Assembly (NCBI GenBank): GCA_963752965.1
Contig: CAVWAJ010000013.1
Location: 372,001 to 436,000, forward strand
Source: QHXW01 sp963752965
GTDB lineage: Bacteria; Acidobacteriota; Terriglobia; Bryobacterales; Bryobacteraceae
Length of the DNA: 64,000 nucleotides
Direction of reading: 5' to 3'
How positions within the stretch are numbered: the first letter of the stretch is position 1; every line of letters begins with the position of its first letter. Position numbers and translations under genes: made by a program. Below, in pieces: positions 40,091-49,946 of this stretch. The notes under the pieces were generated by a model. The model was not told the origin of the DNA and did not search any database. It saw only the letters and a program-made list of their open reading frames with translations.

Positions 40091-43057
40091 TTAAAATGTA
40101 CGTCCGATGGTGAACCGGAACGTGCTGGCTTGTTCGTAAAACGGATAGGTTTGGCCGAACGAGGCGATTGAGTTAAGAAAGGTCGCATTATTCGGAAAGT
40201 ACGAACGGTCGGCCACAATGGGGGGCTGCAGATTGCGATCGACCCTGAGTGGATTGTACGCCCAGTAGATGCGGAAAGGCGCCTGCACCACAGGCAGGAT
40301 CACCTGAAGCTCGATGCCAGTGGACATGCGAAGATTCTGGGTGCCCGGGGCCAGTACCACCTTGCCATTGAAAGCGGCCTGCGGGAACTCCTGGTTCAAC
40401 TGCGTCACGCGGTCAGGATTCATGGTCAACTCGTTGGGCAGCAGAATGCGGTTGATGCCGGCGTCCACGAAAAGAGCCATAGTAACCGGCCCGAAAATCG
40501 GGATGCGGTACTCAGCATTCGAGACGGCGTGCGCATCGCCGCCCGGAAAGATGATCTGGTAGACAGGTATAGGCTGGGTCACAGGTTGCAGTGTAGCGAC
40601 CCCATTGACGTAGACCTTTCGGTAGCGCTGCGACCCGTCGTTATTCAGCACGTTGACGCTCGAGTCGCTCGCGATGAACGCCACCGGGCTGATGCCCCAG
40701 ATCTGGAACCCGCGGATATCCTGCTCGCCACCGATATAAGTGCGCGAGAACGGGGGAACATCCTTACCGCCGTATCCCGTGATCAGTGAAGTGAGGAGGT
40801 GATACGCCAGAATATGTTTCCGGTGAAGGGGGTTGGGGTGGAAGTACTTGAACTCGATGGAAGGGCGGATGGTATTGACATTGCCGCCCAGGACGCTGCC
40901 CGTGAAGGCCGCGGAAATGAAAATGCTCTTGCCACCAGTTGGGTTGATTGGATGATTGACGGTGTTGTAGCTGTACGAGGGCGTGATCGTGCTGCTGCGA
41001 ATGCCGCTGAGGGAGTTGGGTCCGTTGACTCCCTCGAAATTGATGTAGGTGAAATACGTTGAGGCTGCGGTGCTGAGCGTATGCACATGGGAGATGTCGT
41101 AGCCGTAAGTGAGGCCGACGCGGGCGAAACTGCGCCGCAGCATTCTGCTGACGGAGAACGTAAAGCCCACGCTGTTCTGGATGTAATTCAGCAGATTGTT
41201 GGCGCCGTACTGGTTGTACAGCGGAATAAGGTTTTGGCCGCTGAGAATCGAAGCTTCGCGCGCCTGATTGTAATCGTAGCGGGTGAGATACACGCGAAAT
41301 CCCATCTGAATGGGCTTATCCATGAAGTACGGCTCGGTGAATCCGAGGCTCACGGAGCGAAGCCTTGTGCCCAGCTGGGACTCGAGCGAAAGCGTCTCGC
41401 CCAAGCCCAGGAAGTTGTTGGTGGCATAATTCGCGCCGATAAAACTACCGGCGATGCCGGATACGCCGCCATTGAGGCCGATGGAGTTCTTACCGCGCTC
41501 CTTCACCTTGAGCGTGATATCGACGGTGTTGCTCTGGGTATTGCGCTGCAACGTGGCGGCTTCCTCGGCCTTCAGGACCTCGAAGTACCCGAGCTGGTTC
41601 AGCCGCAGGATGCTCACTTCCCATAAACGCGAATTGTAGATATCGCCTTCGTCGAGCAGGATCTCACGGCGGATGACTTTATCGCGGGTGGTGGTGTTGC
41701 CGGTGAAGTCGATGCGGCGCACAAAGAACTGCTTGCCTTCGTCGGCAGTGATTGTGAGGTCGACCTTATCGCCATTCACATCGAAGGAAGGCTCGGGAAC
41801 GAAGTCGATGTATCCAAACTCGCCGTAGAGCTTTTTGATATCCTCGATGCCCTTGCGCAGCTTGGCGGTGGAAAAAACATCGCCATCCTGCATCCTGAAG
41901 ATTCTCTGCTGGAGGAAATCGGTGGTGCGGAACAGCTTGACGCCCACGAAATTCATCTTATTCAGATGCATCAGCTTGCCTTCTTCGATGGGAATCGTGA
42001 TATCCGCGTTCTTGCCAGGCTTGTCGGGCTTAATGAGAGGGAGGCGGAAACCATGGCCTCCGACATCGTGGATGTTGACTGTGTGGTCCAAGACCCGCAC
42101 GGTGAAGTAGCCCTTGTCCTGATAAAACTGGCGGATGTGTTCCTGGTCCTCCTCGAGCTTGGAGGAGTCGTAGGTCTTGGGAAACAAATCTTCGAAATAG
42201 ATGGAGTACGGAATGCCGATGGGATGCAGATTTTTCATGACCCGAATAATTTCGAGGTCGCTGATGTGGTCGTTGCCTTCGATATCGATCTTGCCCACTT
42301 TTACCTTGGGCCCTTCATTTACATTGAAGGTGATTTCGAGCGAGGAAGGCGGAACCTGGCGAATCTCCGGCTCCACGGTAGCGTACTGCCGGCCGCGCTC
42401 CGCCAGATACTCTTTGAGCACGACGGCGGCATGCTGCACCTTGTTGGGATCGTATTGCGACTCGGTAACCAGCCCGACTTTGCGCTCCTTGAAACGATCC
42501 AGCACCTCGGACACGGAGACGGACTTCATGCCCTTGCTGTAGTTGATGGACCGGATGACGCGCCGCTCGGTCACGACGAAGCGAACGATGATGCCGGTTT
42601 TGCCGGGCTCGGTTTCGATGCGAATGTCGTCGAAGCGCCCGTTGTTCCAGAGCAACATGAAATCGCGGTGGATAGCGTCTTCGTTATAGACATCGCCCTT
42701 CCGCGTCTGGATGAGGGCGCGCAGCTGGTCCTGCGGCACGCGCCTGGAACCGCGGATTTGGATTTCCTCGATGATGTTTCCCGCCGGGGCAACTGTGGGT
42801 GCGGCCGCTTTGGGAGCTTCGAGCTGCGGCTTGCCGGGCTCCTGGCCGGGCTGTGAAGGTTCGGGAGCGGCTTCCTGCACGTTCTCGAATGGATTGGGTT
42901 TGGAGGGCTCCTGGGGTGGCTTGGCCTGCTCCGGCGGCTTCGCTCCGCTCCCGCTCTGCTGGGGTGCCGGAGTAGCATTCTGGGACCAAGCGGGAGTGAG
43001 CGAAGGGAGAAGGCAAACCAGGGCGATAGCCAGGCGCATACGCCTGTTAACACTCAT
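40091..43057 (-). CDS. bamA: Outer-membrane protein assembly factor BamA
   Basis: A 988-residue Omp85 protein. A signal peptide (about 1-30) is followed by a Pro/Gln-rich linker to about residue 90, then five POTRA repeats (about 90-520; EIQIRGSRRVP, KVGKIDIEGNDHI, FVRRIDFTGNTTTRDKV are strand signatures) and a 16-strand barrel ending in RTF. The barrel lid motif RGF is at about residue 780 (EQDIRGFQIW). BamA inserts outer-membrane proteins. It starts at ATG 43057. The long Pro-rich linker before POTRA1 is unusual compared with E. coli. It is followed by two OmpH genes, a conserved bamA-skp order. Confidence 0.95.
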   Translation of the reverse strand: MSVNRRMRLAIALVCLLPSLTPAWSQNATPAPQQSGSGAKPPEQAKPPQEPSKPNPFENVQEAAPEPSQPGQEPGKPQLEAPKAAAPTVAPAGNIIEEIQIRGSRRVPQDQLRALIQTRKGDVYNEDAIHRDFMLLWNNGRFDDIRIETEPGKTGIIVRFVVTERRVIRSINYSKGMKSVSVSEVLDRFKERKVGLVTESQYDPNKVQHAAVVLKEYLAERGRQYATVEPEIRQVPPSSLEITFNVNEGPKVKVGKIDIEGNDHISDLEIIRVMKNLHPIGIPYSIYFEDLFPKTYDSSKLEEDQEHIRQFYQDKGYFTVRVLDHTVNIHDVGGHGFRLPLIKPDKPGKNADITIPIEEGKLMHLNKMNFVGVKLFRTTDFLQQRIFRMQDGDVFSTAKLRKGIEDIKKLYGEFGYIDFVPEPSFDVNGDKVDLTITADEGKQFFVRRIDFTGNTTTRDKVIRREILLDEGDIYNSRLWEVSILRLNQLGYFEVLKAEEAATLQRNTQSNTVDITLKVKERGKNSIGLNGGVSGIAGSFIGANYATNNFLGLGETLSLESQLGTRLRSVSLGFTEPYFMDKPIQMGFRVYLTRYDYNQAREASILSGQNLIPLYNQYGANNLLNYIQNSVGFTFSVSRMLRRSFARVGLTYGYDISHVHTLSTAASTYFTYINFEGVNGPNSLSGIRSSTITPSYSYNTVNHPINPTGGKSIFISAAFTGSVLGGNVNTIRPSIEFKYFHPNPLHRKHILAYHLLTSLITGYGGKDVPPFSRTYIGGEQDIRGFQIWGISPVAFIASDSSVNVLNNDGSQRYRKVYVNGVATLQPVTQPIPVYQIIFPGGDAHAVSNAEYRIPIFGPVTMALFVDAGINRILLPNELTMNPDRVTQLNQEFPQAAFNGKVVLAPGTQNLRMSTGIELQVILPVVQAPFRIYWAYNPLRVDRNLQPPIVADRSYFPNNATFLNSIASFGQTYPFYEQASTFRFTIGRTF

Positions 43058-43282
43058 GTAAAATATGGGTTCCTTTCCACTCTGCGACCAATCAAGACGC
43101 AAATCACCCGCACTTCGTTTCGAACCGGCAAAAAGTGATAAGGGACTATTGTAGCGAATGGCTCCCCAAGGGACAACGTAGGCCGGTTGCCGGGCCAGAC
43201 ACACCTCACTGGGCGGCGATGGCACAGGCAAATACGGGAACACAGAGCGCCAAATCTTCGTAATGCACCAAAGAGCCGATTC

Positions 43283-43930
43283 ATGAGAAACACACTCACG
43301 AACTCTGTAGCAATCGAAGTTCCCGGCAGCAAGCCAAGGGGATGGCGCGGGCAGTTTGCGCGGCCCACCGGGGTGCTTGGCCAGATCGTGGGGCACTTAA
43401 TGGCCCTGCGGAACAAAGAGCGCAGTTGGTGGGTGCTGCCGCTCGTGGAGATTAGCGACAAGGACCGCGTGCTTGAAGTGGGCTTTGGATCGGGCGTGGA
43501 CGTGCGGCGGGTGAGTGAGATCGCGGCGCATGGGTTCGTCGCGGGCATTGACCACTCCGAAGTCATGCTGGAGCAGGCACGCCGGCGGAATGCGGCGGGT
43601 ATTCGCGCCGGACGAGTGGAGTTGCAGCTTGGCTGCGCGACGCGGTTGCCATATGCGGACGGGGCTTTCGATAAGGTCTTCTCGATCAACGTGGCGCAAT
43701 TCTGGGACGAGCCCGCGGCAGTGGTCCACCAGATGCGCCGCGTGCTGCGCGAGGGCGGGCTGGTGGCCATTGCGGTTCAGCCGCGATCCAAGGGAGCCAC
43801 GCAGCGGACAGCGCGCGAGACCGGCCAAAAGCTGGTGGAACATCTGGGTGCCGCGGGATTCAAGCAGGTGCGGCTGGAATCCAAGAAAATGAAGCCGGTG
43901 GGCGTGGTGTGCGCGCTGGGAGTGAAATAG
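43283..43930 (+). CDS. Class I SAM-dependent methyltransferase
   Basis: A 215-residue protein. Motif I is VLEVGFGSGVDV (about 60-71), the acidic residue of motif II is in VAGIDHSEVML, and motif III is FDKVFSINVAQFW. It is UbiE/ArsM-like in general shape. It starts at ATG 43283 (MRNTLTNSV); longer readings run into the bamA upstream region. Substrate unknown, monocistronic, divergent from bamA by about 225 bases. Confidence 0.85.
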   Translation: MRNTLTNSVAIEVPGSKPRGWRGQFARPTGVLGQIVGHLMALRNKERSWWVLPLVEISDKDRVLEVGFGSGVDVRRVSEIAAHGFVAGIDHSEVMLEQARRRNAAGIRAGRVELQLGCATRLPYADGAFDKVFSINVAQFWDEPAAVVHQMRRVLREGGLVAIAVQPRSKGATQRTARETGQKLVEHLGAAGFKQVRLESKKMKPVGVVCALGVK

Positions 43931-44206
43931 CTACTCCGTACGTCATGCGAAAACGGAACACCAAGCTCACCGCCGAGATGCAGAGACGCCGAGAATGTCC
44001 GAAATCAAATCAGTTTGATTCGTAGCGCGCAGGTGCGGGCCCTCAGAATACGCGTGGATAGGATGCCTAGCGGCTGCGGTGCGCTTCGCGGGCCACGAGA
44101 GCGCAGAGACCCGCTCAAGGACGGATCACGGAAGCTCGCGGCTGCGATTGGCGTTGTGATAAGCTCAACCGAATCCAACTGCACGTTACTCTTTTTGGGG
44201 GCCGTC

Positions 44207-46170
44207 TTGAATCGTTTTGCCATCCGCATATCTGCTGTTATCCTTGTTGCCTTTCTGGCCTCCGCCAGCAGGTCTGCCGAGCGGGCCAGTCATCCGCTGG
44301 ACGCGCTCACCTTTCAGGAATACTGGACGGTTCTCGAAACCATGAAGGCGTCGGGGAAACTGGACGCGGCGAGCCGCTTCGCCGGGATTACTCTGCACGA
44401 GCCGCCGAAGGAGGAGGTGCTGCGGTGGAAGGCCGGCGATCCGTTCCGGCGCGAGGCGCTCGCGATTGTCAAGCAGGGGCGGCGAACGTTTGAAGCGGTG
44501 GTGGATGTCGCCAATCGAAAGCTGGTGTCGTGGAACGAGAAGCAAGGCGTTGAGCCGGTGCTGATCGCGGATGAGAGCGAGGGAGTTGGGGAGCGGGTGA
44601 AGGCGGACCCGCAGTGGCAGGCCGCCATGAGGAAGCGAGGCATCACGGACTTCGACACGGTCGACTGCGATGGTGATTCACCAGGCTACTTTGGAACTCC
44701 GGAAGAGAAGGGGCGCCGGTTGCAGCGCGTGCGGTGCTCGGAGGGCAGACGCGCTGAGGACAGCGGAGGACACCCGATCGAAGGCCTGATCGTGGTGTGG
44801 GATTCGGAGGAGGGGAAAATCATCCGGGTGATCGATACCGGTGCGGTGCCGGTTCCGCCCGGGAGCACGGACTACAGCACCGATGCCGTTCGTTCGCGTG
44901 AAGTGCCGGGACCGATTACCGTGACGCAGGCGGTTCGCGGTTTCCACACGGAAGGCAGCGAGGTGAGCTGGGAGAATTGGCATTTCCACTTTCGCATTGA
45001 TCCGAAGGCGGGCGTGGTGGTGACGAATGTGAGTTACACGGACGGCGGCAAGGCGCGCTCGATCCTATACGAGGGTTCGCTCGCGGAGATTTTCGTTCCG
45101 TACCAGGATCCGGCGGAAGGCTGGTATTACCGTTCGTTTATCGACATGGGAGAGGCCAACACTTGGGGCGGCGTGGCGAGTACGCTCGAGCCGGGCGCCG
45201 ATTGTCCGGACAACGCCGTGTACTTCGACTCGGTGATTCCAACCTCGCACGGTATACCCCAGCGCCGGGCGCGCACGGCGTGCCTGTTCGAGCGCGAGGC
45301 GGGCGATTTCGCATGGCGGCACAGTGTGGCGGGGCTGCTTACCGACAGCCGTCCGCGGCGTGATCTGGTGCTGCGAATGATCACGACGTTTGGCAACTAC
45401 GACTACGCATTGGACTGGACGTTCCAACAGAACGGCAGCATTAAGGTGGGAGTAGGGGCGACGGGGGCGATCGAAATGAAGGCCGTGCGCAGCCGGACAG
45501 CAGCGGACGATCGCGACGGATATGACGGGAGGTACGGGCACTTCGTTGCCGAAAACACGGTAGGGGTGAATCACGATCACTTCTTCTGTTTTCGGCTGGA
45601 CCTGGATGTTGACGGAACGGAGAACAGCTTCGTCAAAGAGAAGATGAAAACGGAGAAGCTCGCGGCAAGCAGTCCGCGGAAGAGTGTCTGGTTGACGGAG
45701 CAGGAGGTCGCCAAGACGGAAAAGGACGCGCAGTTGACGATGATGATGGAGCATCCAGCGCTTTGGCGGGTGATCAATCCCAACGTGAAGGGCCGCTGGG
45801 ATATCCGGTGGGTTATGAAATCGCGGGGGGCCACAACGCGGTGTCACTGATGGCGGATGACGATTGGCCGCAGCAGCGTGCCGGCTTTATCCGCCATAAC
45901 CTCTGGGTGACGCCGTACCGCGAAGACGAGCGGTATCCGGCGGGCGACTATCCGACGCAGAGTCACGGCGGTGACGGGCTGCCGGCGTGGACTAAGGCCA
46001 ACCGGGCCATCGAGAACACGGACATCGTGGTCTGGTATACGCTGGGGTTTCACCACGTACCGCGTCCGGAAGACTGGCCGATTATGCCGGCGGCCTGGCA
46101 TGAGTTTGAGCTGCGGCCGTTTGATTTCTTCGGACGCAATCCGGCAGTGGATTTGCCGAAGGTACGGTGA
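44207..46170 (+). pseudogene. Copper amine oxidase, interrupted by a one-base deletion
   Basis: Reading from TTG 44207 gives a signal peptide (MNRFAIRISAVILVAFLASA) and a TPQ-type primary-amine oxidase. The cofactor tyrosine is Y398 in FGNYDY and two copper ligands are H456 and H458 (NHDHFF). At GGG 45790-45792 the frame breaks: frame 1 ends at 45850, and the homologous C-terminus (GPLGYPVGYEI, HNLWVTPY, LGFHHVPRPEDWP with the third copper His at 46051-46056) continues in another frame to 46170. One extra G restores a protein of 654 residues, a normal length. As given, the enzyme lacks a copper ligand and would be inactive. It oxidises primary amines to aldehydes in intact relatives. Confidence 0.85.
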
Positions 46171-46184
46171 TTCGGAGAACAGCG

Positions 46185-47618
46185 ATGGCAAGTGCAGTAA
46201 CCAAGCCCGTGACCTTTGGCCTGATCATCGGGAACCGCGGTTTCTTTCCCGATCATCTGGCGTCGAGCGGGCGAACGGAAATGATGGCTGCGATCGAGCG
46301 GGCGGGGTTCAGCGTAGTGACGCTCGACGTTGGGGAATCGAAGTTCGGCGCGGTGGAAACGCGGGAAGAGGCGCGGCGGTGTGCGGCGCTGTTTCGCAAG
46401 AATCGGGAAGCGATCGCCGGCGTGATCGTTTCGCTTCCCAATTTCGGCGACGAGCGCGCCATCGCCGACACGCTGCGCATGGCGGATTTGAACGTCCCGG
46501 TGCTGGTGCAGGCGACGCCCGACACGGCGTCAAAGATGACGATTCGGGATCGGCGCGACAGCTTTTGCGGCAAAATGTCGGCGTGCAATAACCTGGCGCA
46601 GTACGGCATTCCTTACTCGCTGACGACACGGCATACCGAAACGCCGGACTCGGAGGTTTTCAAGCAGGATCTCGACTGGTTTGCGGCGGTGTGCCGGGTG
46701 GTCCGCGGACTGCGGAGGCTGCGGATCGGGGCGATTGGCGCGCGGCCGGCGGCGTTCAACACCGTGCGGTACAGCGAAAAGATTCTCGAAGCGAGCGGCA
46801 TCTCGGTCGAACCGATTGACCTTTCGGAGATCCTGGGCCGCATTGAACGCATGAAGGACGGGGACGGCGCGGCGCAGCAAAAATTGGCCGAGATCCGGCG
46901 GTATGTGCCGACGGGCGGGATTCCCGACTCCGCGCTTCTGAAGATGGCCAAACTGGGCGCGGTGGTGGACGGCTGGATGCAGCAGGCCGATGTGGCGATC
47001 AGCGCGGTGCAGTGTTGGACCTCGATGGAGGAATATTTCGGCGTGGTTCCGTGCACGGTGATGAGCATGATGAGCAACAACCTGATGTCGAGCGCGTGCG
47101 AGGTGGACATCTGCGGGGTGATCGGCATGCATGCGCTGCAACTGGCGTCGGGGACACCGAGCGCGCTGCTCGATTGGAATAACAACTACGGCGACGATCC
47201 CGACAAAGCCGTCTGCTTCCATTGCAGCAATCTTCCTAAACACTTCTTCGCGGACGTGCGCATGGATTTTCAGGAGATCATCGCGGGCACGGTGGGCAAG
47301 GAAAACACATTTGGAACCTGCGTGGGCCGCGTGAAAGCCGGGGCGATGAGTTACGCGCGGTTCTCGACGAACGATCGCGAAGGCGCGATTCGCGGCTATG
47401 TGGGCGAAGGCGCCTTCACCAACGATCCACTCGAAACCTTCGGCGGAGCGGGTGTGGTACACATCCCGCGGATGCAAAGTTTGCTGCGGCACATTTGCGA
47501 GAACGGTTTCGAGCACCACGTGGCCGCGAACTTCTCGACGGTGAGCGCGGCGGTGCACGAGGCGGCTACGCGGTATCTCAACTGGAAGGTGTATTGGCAC
47601 AAGGAAGCGGGCTGCTGA
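46185..47618 (+). CDS. L-fucose/L-arabinose isomerase-family sugar isomerase
   Basis: A 477-residue protein of the COG2407 (FucI-fold) group. Metal-ligand regions are seen in ACEVDICGVIGMHAL (Glu and Asp) and the C-terminal FEHHVAANFS (His). It starts at ATG 46185 with GGAG upstream. It is immediately followed by a kinase and an epimerase of the L-arabinose type, so it probably acts as the ketol-isomerase (aldose to ketose) in that route, replacing the classic AraA. A GTG at 46167 is the alternative start; it overlaps the amine-oxidase stop. Confidence 0.8.
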   Translation: MASAVTKPVTFGLIIGNRGFFPDHLASSGRTEMMAAIERAGFSVVTLDVGESKFGAVETREEARRCAALFRKNREAIAGVIVSLPNFGDERAIADTLRMADLNVPVLVQATPDTASKMTIRDRRDSFCGKMSACNNLAQYGIPYSLTTRHTETPDSEVFKQDLDWFAAVCRVVRGLRRLRIGAIGARPAAFNTVRYSEKILEASGISVEPIDLSEILGRIERMKDGDGAAQQKLAEIRRYVPTGGIPDSALLKMAKLGAVVDGWMQQADVAISAVQCWTSMEEYFGVVPCTVMSMMSNNLMSSACEVDICGVIGMHALQLASGTPSALLDWNNNYGDDPDKAVCFHCSNLPKHFFADVRMDFQEIIAGTVGKENTFGTCVGRVKAGAMSYARFSTNDREGAIRGYVGEGAFTNDPLETFGGAGVVHIPRMQSLLRHICENGFEHHVAANFSTVSAAVHEAATRYLNWKVYWHKEAGC

Positions 47619-47619
47619 G

Positions 47620-49203
47620 GTGAGTATCGTCGCGGGCGTGGATTTCGGCACGCTGAGTGTCCGGGTCTCGATCTTCGACCATCAGAAGGGCAGACTTGGG
47701 TCGGGCGTGGCGGAATATCCGCTGCAACGAAAGAAGGAAAATCCCGACCACGCGACACAGAAGCACGCGGATCAAATGGGCGCGCTTGTGCTCGCAATAC
47801 AGAGAGCGCAGAGCGCGGCGGGCGTTGACGGCCACGAGATCGCCGCGATCGCACTAGACACGACTGGGTCGAGTGTGGTGCCGGTGGACGAAGCGCTCGA
47901 ACCGCTCGATGACTATTACCTCTGGTGCGACCACAGGGCCTGGCAGGAAGCGGCCGAGATTACGAGGGCGGCGCATGAAACTCAGCTTGAAGCGATCCGT
48001 TGGTGCGGTGGCGTGTACTCCTCCGAGTGGGGTTTCTCCAAACTGCTGCACTGGCTGCGCAATAATCCGGGAAAACGCGCTCGCATGGCGACCGCGCTGG
48101 AACATTGCGACATGGTTGCCGCGACGCTCTGTGGGCTCACCGACCCGGCAGCCATTCCGCGCAGTGTCTGTGCGATGGGCCACAAGTGGATGTGGAACCG
48201 GTCGCTCGGTGGGTTCCCGCCGGATGAGTTCTTGAAGAAGGTCGACCCGCTGCTGGGCGGAATCGGGTCGAAACTTTCGGGCCGGTATGCTACCTCCGAT
48301 GAGATCGCCGGCCGCCTCGACGCGAAGTGGGCGGAGCGACTGGGGCTGGCGGCGGGGATTCCGATTCCAGTGGGCGCTTTCGACGCGCATTGGGACGCGA
48401 TCGGCGCCGGAGTACGGCTCGGCGATGTAGTGAACGTGATCGGGACATCCACCTGCATCATGGCCATCAGCGAGCAGCCCAACCTGGTGCCGGGAGTTTG
48501 CGGCGTTGTGCCCGGCTCCATTCATCCGCGCTACACGGGGATCGAGGCGGGGCTTTCGGCGACGGGCGATATCTTCGACGCGATCGCAAGGCGTGCGAAT
48601 TCGACAGTGGCTGCGTTGTCGCAAGGCTTGGATCGCTACCGCGCCGGGGAAACGGGCTTGCTGCGGCTCACATGGGACAACGGAGACCGCACCGTGCTGG
48701 TGAATCCAGAACTGGGTGGAGTGACGCTGGGTTGGCAACTCACCAACACAGCGCAGGATGAGCTCTTTGCGGCGATCGAGGGAACGGCATTTCACACCCG
48801 CGTCATCCTGGAGCGCATGGAGGAGCACGGGGTCGAGGTGAAGCGGATCATCAACGGGGGCGGCATTCCGCAAAAGAACGAAACGCTGAACCACATCTAT
48901 GCGAACGTGATGAACAAGCCGATTCTGGTTCCGCAGGGCGATGTCACGAGCCTGGGCTCCGCGATTTTTGCATTTCTCGCGGCAGGTACGTTCCGGAGCG
49001 TGGAAGAGGCGCAGGACGCTCTGTGCCCGCGTTACAAGACGGTGGAACCCGACCCGCCGAGCTCGGCCGCGTACCAGGACCTGTTTCCGATCTACCGGCG
49101 GCTCTATTTCGGCATGGGCCGTAAGGACGCCGAGGCGATTGAGATTGGCGGAGTGCTGCCGGCGCTGCGGCGAATTGCAGCTCGGACGCGGGTCACTGCG
49201 TGA
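47620..49203 (+). CDS. araB: FGGY-family ribulokinase-like carbohydrate kinase
   Basis: A 527-residue kinase. The N-terminal ATPase motif is GVDFGTLSVRVSIFD, the second is near GTSTCIMAIS (about 270), and the ATP-binding VKRIINGGGIPQKN is at about 408-421. Domain layout and length fit L-ribulokinase (AraB). It starts at GTG 47620, one base after the isomerase stop, and its stop overlaps the AraD start (TGATG). It phosphorylates L-ribulose in the E. coli homologue. The gene symbol is assigned from family plus context. Confidence 0.85.
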   Translation: MSIVAGVDFGTLSVRVSIFDHQKGRLGSGVAEYPLQRKKENPDHATQKHADQMGALVLAIQRAQSAAGVDGHEIAAIALDTTGSSVVPVDEALEPLDDYYLWCDHRAWQEAAEITRAAHETQLEAIRWCGGVYSSEWGFSKLLHWLRNNPGKRARMATALEHCDMVAATLCGLTDPAAIPRSVCAMGHKWMWNRSLGGFPPDEFLKKVDPLLGGIGSKLSGRYATSDEIAGRLDAKWAERLGLAAGIPIPVGAFDAHWDAIGAGVRLGDVVNVIGTSTCIMAISEQPNLVPGVCGVVPGSIHPRYTGIEAGLSATGDIFDAIARRANSTVAALSQGLDRYRAGETGLLRLTWDNGDRTVLVNPELGGVTLGWQLTNTAQDELFAAIEGTAFHTRVILERMEEHGVEVKRIINGGGIPQKNETLNHIYANVMNKPILVPQGDVTSLGSAIFAFLAAGTFRSVEEAQDALCPRYKTVEPDPPSSAAYQDLFPIYRRLYFGMGRKDAEAIEIGGVLPALRRIAARTRVTA

Positions 49204-49892
49204 TGTTGGAATCGCTGCGCAAGGAGGTTTGGGAAGCGAACCTGGAAGTGGTTCGACGCGGGCTGGTTCTCTACACGTTCGGCAATGCGAGCGGAATCTC
49301 CCGCGCGGAGGGTCTGGTGGCGATCAAGCCCAGCGGTGTGCCGTACGACGCACTCCGTCCGGAACACCTGGTGATTACGGATCTGGACGGCCACGTGGTG
49401 GAGGGGAATCTGAAGCCGTCTTCCGACCTGGCGACGCACCTGGCGCTGTATCGTGCATTTCCCGCGATCGGCGGCGTGGTACACACGCATTCCCGCTATG
49501 CCACGGCGTGGGCGCAAGCGGGCCGCGAAATTCCGTGTTTGGGCACCACGCACGCCGATTACTTCCACGGCTCCGTTCCGGTGACGGAGCCGATGCAGGC
49601 GAGCGAAATCGAAAAAGATTACGAGTGGAACACGGGACAGGTGATCTTGCGGCGCTTCGCGGACATGGATCCGATGACGAGACCCGGCGTACTGGTAGCG
49701 GGCCACGCGCCGTTTTGTTGGGGGAGAACGGCGGCGGAGGCGGCGCACAATGCGGTGGTGCTAGAAGAGATTGCGAGCCTGGCCTATCACGCGCTGACGA
49801 TCAATCCCGCAGCGCCTGCAATCTCAGACGCGCTGCGGGACAAGCATTTTCTGCGCAAGCACGGGCCGAGGGCGTATTACGGGCAGAAGTGA
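49203..49892 (+). CDS. araD: L-ribulose-5-phosphate 4-epimerase-like protein
   Basis: A 229-residue class II aldolase/AraD-fold enzyme, same length as E. coli AraD. The three zinc histidines are H94 and H96 in VVHTHSRYA and H168 in AGHAPF. The phosphate-binding GNASGISR and KPSGV loops are at about 28-45. It converts L-ribulose 5-phosphate to D-xylulose 5-phosphate. It is the last gene of the amine oxidase-isomerase-kinase-epimerase series; the kinase stop overlaps its ATG. Confidence 0.9.
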   Translation: MLESLRKEVWEANLEVVRRGLVLYTFGNASGISRAEGLVAIKPSGVPYDALRPEHLVITDLDGHVVEGNLKPSSDLATHLALYRAFPAIGGVVHTHSRYATAWAQAGREIPCLGTTHADYFHGSVPVTEPMQASEIEKDYEWNTGQVILRRFADMDPMTRPGVLVAGHAPFCWGRTAAEAAHNAVVLEEIASLAYHALTINPAAPAISDALRDKHFLRKHGPRAYYGQK

Positions 49893-49895
49893 AAA

Positions 49896-49936
49896 CGGCG
49901 AACTGAAGTTCGCCGCGGCGCGCTAAAGCGCACGCC
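49896..49936. repeat. Double hairpin of REP-like type between convergent genes
   Basis: CGGCGAAC-TGAA-GTTCGCCG is a perfect 8-base stem with a 4-base loop (49896-49915). A second, imperfect hairpin with GCGCT and AGCGC arms follows (49917-49936). It sits between araD and the convergent serine hydrolase gene. It could be an extragenic repeat or a bidirectional terminator without a T-tract. I could not test for other copies in the genome. Confidence 0.5.
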
Positions 49937-49946
49937 ACAACACAGC

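Noticed and set aside
43931..44206. Stretch with CACCGCCGAGATGCAGAGACGCC resembling a dispersed repeat
   Set aside because: Only one degenerate copy seen; no inverted or direct repeat structure and no gene in the stretch of about 276 bases.
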